Below are positions 59,640 to 64,000 of a stretch of DNA of 64,000 nt, in pieces. The notes beneath the pieces were generated by a model. It saw only the letters and a program-made list of their open reading frames with translations, had not been told where the DNA came from and searched no databases. Source of the stretch: Lunularia cruciata (taxonomy: Eukaryota; Streptophyta; Marchantiopsida; Lunulariales; Lunulariaceae); the NCBI GenBank assembly GCA_948567375.1, contig OX419755.1, positions 71,490,944 through 71,554,943 on the forward strand, written 5' to 3'. The first letter of the stretch is position 1. Each line of letters starts with the position of its first letter. A program made the position numbers and the translations under genes.

Positions 59640-60480
59640 GGCCTTATTATGTTCAACAATTCTTGAAAAACTTGTTTGAACTTAAGTACCATCCTAGTAA
59701 ACCTTTTAGATTCATAGTTGGTTGTTAAATAATAAGCAAAATATATTGATGATCTTAGTTTAACCTGCTACTTATTTTTTTGAACTTCTTGGAGATGTTT
59801 GACAATAAGTTGTTGAGCAATGAAGACAACTTATGAAAGTGAACTTTGAACAAGTTCAACCCGATGAACTTGTTAGTTTGATCAATCCAAGTTTGATTCA
59901 AATCTTTAGTGCAGTCAACAATCTCAAAAAGAGAAAAAAAAACCAATACAAAAGAAAACAAATAATAAAAACACAGTAAACCAAAACGAAGGGGTAATTT
60001 GTTCTTCACGTTGATCATCTTGTAAAGATTGAATATCCATAATGTTGCATTGAACACGCGTTGCTTCATGCTTGAACTCCAATACTAGCTGAAGGTGAGC
60101 CATTGTACGCAAATTCAGAACTTCAAACTGTGGGATAAGTTTGCTACCAAGGTGGAAGGTGTGAAGCATAAACAACCATGCAAACAAATCCGGAAGTGTG
60201 GTTCAATATTACAAAGGTGCCCTAATTTTTGTATCATCCCTAGACCCCCTTCAACATGGTCTTTTCCAAAAGTCAGTAAATGGGCATGCACTAGTTTTAA
60301 CGCTGGTGAAATGTCAAAAGAAGTATTGGTGCTGCAACCCTCTTTATTCTCGACCCTTTATTTCACGTGTGCATATAACGAACCTTAAAACTGCATACGT
60401 TATATGCATACCTATAATACAATATCGTATAATATGCACGTATGCATATGACGAACCTTAACACTCAGTCTACTCTCTAT
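59640..60480. other. No recognised gene; possible continuation of the Harbinger element
   Basis: The minus strand has two overlapping frames (60187-59924 and 60069-59755) without a motif I know. A direct repeat lies at the right end: TGCATATAACGAACCTTAA (about 60370) and TGCATATGACGAACCTTAA (about 60442). Confidence 0.4.
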
Positions 60481-60902
60481 AGCTACAAAGGATTCTAATT
60501 AATCTGTTACGGGGATAAGTAGTGAATTTATAGAAGGTTTTATAGGTGGCTTTATAATACTTATGGGGTGTGTGGAGAAGTTACCTAGTGAGTTTTATGG
60601 GAGGTCAATCTATTTCTGTAAGATTTTTCATTTCCTTCTATATTAATGTCCGGATTTCCTAAAAATTCCTCTACAAATTTAATAGACTGTTTTGTTCTGA
60701 CTATACATTAGCTTTATAAATTGCCCCATTAATTTTTATGGCTGATCATCCCACTCCTGTAAGCAATTCATAAATTCTCGAACTGAGACTTGCTAGAACA
60801 TTCGTTCCGGATTCCGGTTTTCACTATCGGATGTTTTCATGAATTAGAAGTGTATAGATGCAAGCTCTCAAGAAAATTGCAATCCAAATCCATACACAAA
60901 AC

Positions 60903-60961
60903 AGACTCACTTAAGAGAGAGACAGACAGCCTTAAGGTGAGTCTCTGTCCGTCTCTCTCTT
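60903..60961. repeat. Two interleaved inverted repeats
   Basis: Pair 1: AGACTCACTTAAG (60903-60915) with CTTAAGGTGAGTCT (60931-60944), one bulge. Pair 2: 60913-60929 (AAGAGAGAGACAGACAG) with 60945-60961, one mismatch. The arms overlap in order 1-2-1-2, so the two stems cannot form together in a simple hairpin. Confidence 0.85.
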
Positions 60962-63535
60962 TGTTCTTAGAAGTCAATTATGCTTCTGCTACAAAGAGTT
61001 CTTTAATGCATTCATTCATATATTTTCTGAGAGCTTTAAATTTGTCATTCAGATACTTCATGAAATGTTTTATTGATAAAGTTGTCCACAAGGGTCTGTT
61101 CTAGGCCTTTGTTGCATTTTATCAAATCAGAACAGTAGATCCTACTCACCGTCTCTTTTCTCCCACCGAAATTCCTTATTCTTATTCAGAGATTGTTGAA
61201 AGCAAGCAAGGAATCCATAATTTTGAACTCCCCATGTTTCTCTTGATTTAACCTTCGCTAAGCAAGTAAATATTCACCCTCGTTATTGTCTTGGTCAGCT
61301 TTTCCCATCCGCTGCTTAATGCTAACAAGCAACACTTCGAAAAATGAGCGTTCCTTGCTTCGTTTTACTAGCAGAGCTGGGTGCCCATGTAATGGCGGTT
61401 TCAGTTTTCGTCTTGACGGATTTCTACGGGTGACACAGGATTACCTGAAAAAATATTTACATGTCATGAAAGCCTCTGGGAGGTTTTAGTTCTTAAAATT
61501 AACTGTCTAAATTATGGACAGAATCGCGGAGAAAATTATAGAATATATCCAAATGAGCTTTCTGACAAATTGGTATGTAGGCATGTCATGGGGAAAAAAA
61601 AGGTGTAAATAACACCATATGGACTAGAGAATGTCCTAAATTGAGTGGAAAGCTGCATTGAAACGAAAGCATATCCCCTCTGTTCGTACCATCCAAGTTT
61701 AGTTAATGTCTTAATACGGTTTTACTGAATGTTCATTTCGCACGAAGTTCTAGGTCAAGAAAATTGTGACTCGTAATAGATTTATGTCTATGAGAATTCT
61801 ACCCATAAACTTCCTTATGGATTTCTACTGAACTGAAAAAACCTAAAAGGGAAATCCCCTTATGCATAGGCTAGGGTGTCTTAAGAATTTTGATAGTTTA
61901 TTAAAAAAAATTCCAATTACAAAAATCGTTAATAAAAAATCTTAATTAAATCTCATTTATGATCAAAGGCATATATCCTATCCTAACGGTTTATGAAAGT
62001 ACATTTAATTTCATAATATTAAAACATACTTAATCCAGTTATGGATTAAACACCGAGTTATGCCTGTTTTATATTTTTCAATATTAAGAGTGGAATAAGT
62101 TGATGGCATTACAGTTAACAAAGTATATGTTTGTGTTTCACTATCTTTTATATTTGAGGTACTTTATTATTTCATTTCATTAATATATAATTAAAATATT
62201 TTACAAAATTTAAATCCCCGTAAAAACAGAAATGAATGTTATATGATTTTTATACACATTTTAAAAGTTATTAGTTTTAGGGTTAATGTTTTAACCTTTT
62301 GTTAAAGGTAGTTTGTGCACAAACTTGCAATGTAGATTCTTGTTGAGAATTATGTCAAATGATCGTCAAATGTTATAAATAGTATTTGGAAACTATCAAG
62401 ATGAGCTAAGATCACATTTTCATTTTTGTATACCATGTGGATCTTACATTATTTTACTCTTGAGAAGAACAAATAAGAATAATGTTGTATCTACAACACG
62501 TTATCATTTGTAATATTTTTAATCGGCAAAATTTCAAGATCACTCTTCCAGGAACTTGAAATAGCTGTGGAAAGGCTCAATAATAGAAAAATAAGTATAA
62601 TCTGGAACTAAATTTCATACAAAGAATAACATTTGAAATTGAGTATTTCATCATCTCATAATTAACCAATCTAATTAGTTTCCAATTTAGGTTATAAATT
62701 ACGTGGTTTCAGTATTACAGTATTATTTTGTTTCCAACAAGTACCAAGACTATATATATAGTTAAAGAAATTATAATATCCACTCTTCCACTAACCCATA
62801 ATTGTTAAATAGTTCAATATTATCTAAGGTTTTTTACTATATTAATTTTTTTTATAAATACTTTTTTTTGAATTTAATTAAGTTTTAGACTAATACTTAA
62901 TTGTAAATCTATTAAAATAGTTTAAGGTTGTTTAGTATTTCTATTAATTATATTTATGGGGATGATCTCTTTTAAACTTAGAATTAACTTACATGTTAGG
63001 ATATCCACATTTTTATAAATTTTAGTTCATATCATATATTTTAATTTCCAAGCTAGATTTAAAGCTCCAAATTTCACCTTCAATTAATTTTCTTGTTAAT
63101 TTTTGAGAGCAACTTGAAGAAATATTTGGTCAAAATTTTTAATTTATAAATATATCGAAATTAAAAATTCAGATTGATGCATGTGCCAAGAAAGCAAGAA
63201 TTATAATTGTATTAATGAGTTCTATATAAACATAGTGAATATCTTGCACTATGTAAATTATTATTCTTAATTGGTAATTCAACTAGTACTTATCACTGGA
63301 TACTTTTTTTTACCCATAATAAATATTATTCTTAATATCCAAAATATATTATTAATTACTTAAAAATATTATTATAAAAATTAATTGATAAGTGCTTCTT
63401 TTCCTTATCCTTGATTTTGACATGATATATTTTTGTTTATGTCTACTCTCTTATTACCTTAGTATGGTATTGCCATACTTGGTTAGGTGAGGTGTCCGGG
63501 AGTACAAATACTTGTAAAATATAAATGGCAAAAGG
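60962..63535. other. AT-rich sequence, no gene recognised
   Basis: No frame with known motifs. A 67-codon frame at 61286-61489 (+) has balanced composition but no domain. From about 61,500 the sequence is strongly AT-rich. Confidence 0.6.
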
Positions 63536-63539
63536 CAGA

Positions 63540-64000
63540 ATTTTTTGCGGATTCTAGAAGACTAAAAAGCGGAGTCTAAAAGCAGAGTTTACATCATTGA
63601 CATGCAGATTCCGCAACCAAATTCTGCAATATTGAATTTGACAGTTTTGACAATACGGAAGATAGAATTTGATAGTTTTGCGTATAATGTGGAATTCGAT
63701 AATTCTACATACGCCTGTATGTAAAATTATCGAATTATCGAATCTCGATATGCTAGACAAAATCACGATTAAAGTGGATAGTCATATTATATGACTATCC
63801 AATAGAACTCGACACATTTATTCACACGCAGGTGAATAAATGGGCGTAGGCCTCCCAAAAGTGACGGAGGTGTGCAAAGGTTTCCTCAGACTGGACAGTG
63901 TTAACCCATTTAAATGTGGATGACTTAAAAGCGAAATTCCGCACTTTTTGCGGAATATTTTAGTAGATTACATAAAAGTGGATTCCGTTGCGAAATGCGG
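63540..64000. repeat. Cluster of short inverted repeats
   Basis: Hairpins at 63694-63735 (19-bp arms, one mismatch, 4-base loop), 63776-63800 (11-bp perfect arms, 3-base loop) and 63936-63956 (8-bp arms ATTCCGCA/TGCGGAAT). TTCCGCA/TGCGGA motifs recur through the stretch. It may be one end of a foldback element that continues past the window. Confidence 0.7.

Noticed and set aside
1-64000. tRNA, rRNA genes, CRISPR arrays or bacterial-type operons
   Set aside because: None seen. Spliced gene, plant-type retrotransposons and microsatellites indicate a nuclear plant sequence, and tandem repeats lack CRISPR-like spacer structure.

Overview
The window looks like nuclear DNA of a land plant. It is a TE-dominated, AT-rich stretch in which Ty3/gypsy and Ty1/copia elements are nested inside one another. 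It also holds decayed PIF/Harbinger sequence, several foldback elements, and one recognisable intron-containing host gene, a bZIP transcription factor. The PBS types, gag zinc knuckles and nested solo LTRs are typical of plants. The low gene density would fit a large plant genome or a repeat-rich chromosome. A non-seed plant (bryophyte or fern-like) is possible from the style of the Ty3 proteins, but this is a guess.

Layout. 1-6163: a plus-strand Ty3/gypsy relic (RNase H tail, integrase) broken by a solo LTR (260-3957, TSD GCCAG) and by an LTR-like repeat called R2 here. 6164-18795: a nearly complete but decayed Ty3/gypsy element read on the minus strand, with about 3.8-kb LTRs, PBS, gag, protease, RT, RNase H, integrase and PPT; an assembly gap (17288-17487) and an R2 fragment lie in its right LTR. 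18796-22341: no gene, but two foldback elements and an (AT)n tract. 22342-30900: a GC-richer island holding the bZIP gene (minus strand, 4 exons, 518 aa). 30900-36300: AT-rich with little content. 36300-38900: an LTR-like promoter with five GAAGCTTC heat-shock-type boxes and a TATA box. 39078-58605: one Ty1/copia element pulled apart by a second solo LTR (40155-43849, TSD ATCAA) and by an 11-kb block holding an R2 copy and a second Ty3/gypsy element whose integrase is followed by a PHD-finger-like remnant. 58866-59637: PIF/Harbinger transposase relic. 60.5-64 kb: AT-rich, non-coding, with small inverted repeats.

The most unusual feature is shared by all four copies of the long LTR family. Each LTR carries, in the sense direction and inside U3, the same roughly 850-codon reading frame, now broken, with the same start context (where intact) and stop position. 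The protein has an unrecognised N-terminal domain of about 330 residues, an acidic middle and a long coiled-coil tail. Start, stop and reading frame can be followed in copies that broke independently, so the ORF was intact in their ancestor. The two solo LTRs each keep a perfect 5-bp target duplication, so they are separate insertions of the same family. The bZIP gene is the only part that looks intact and expressed.
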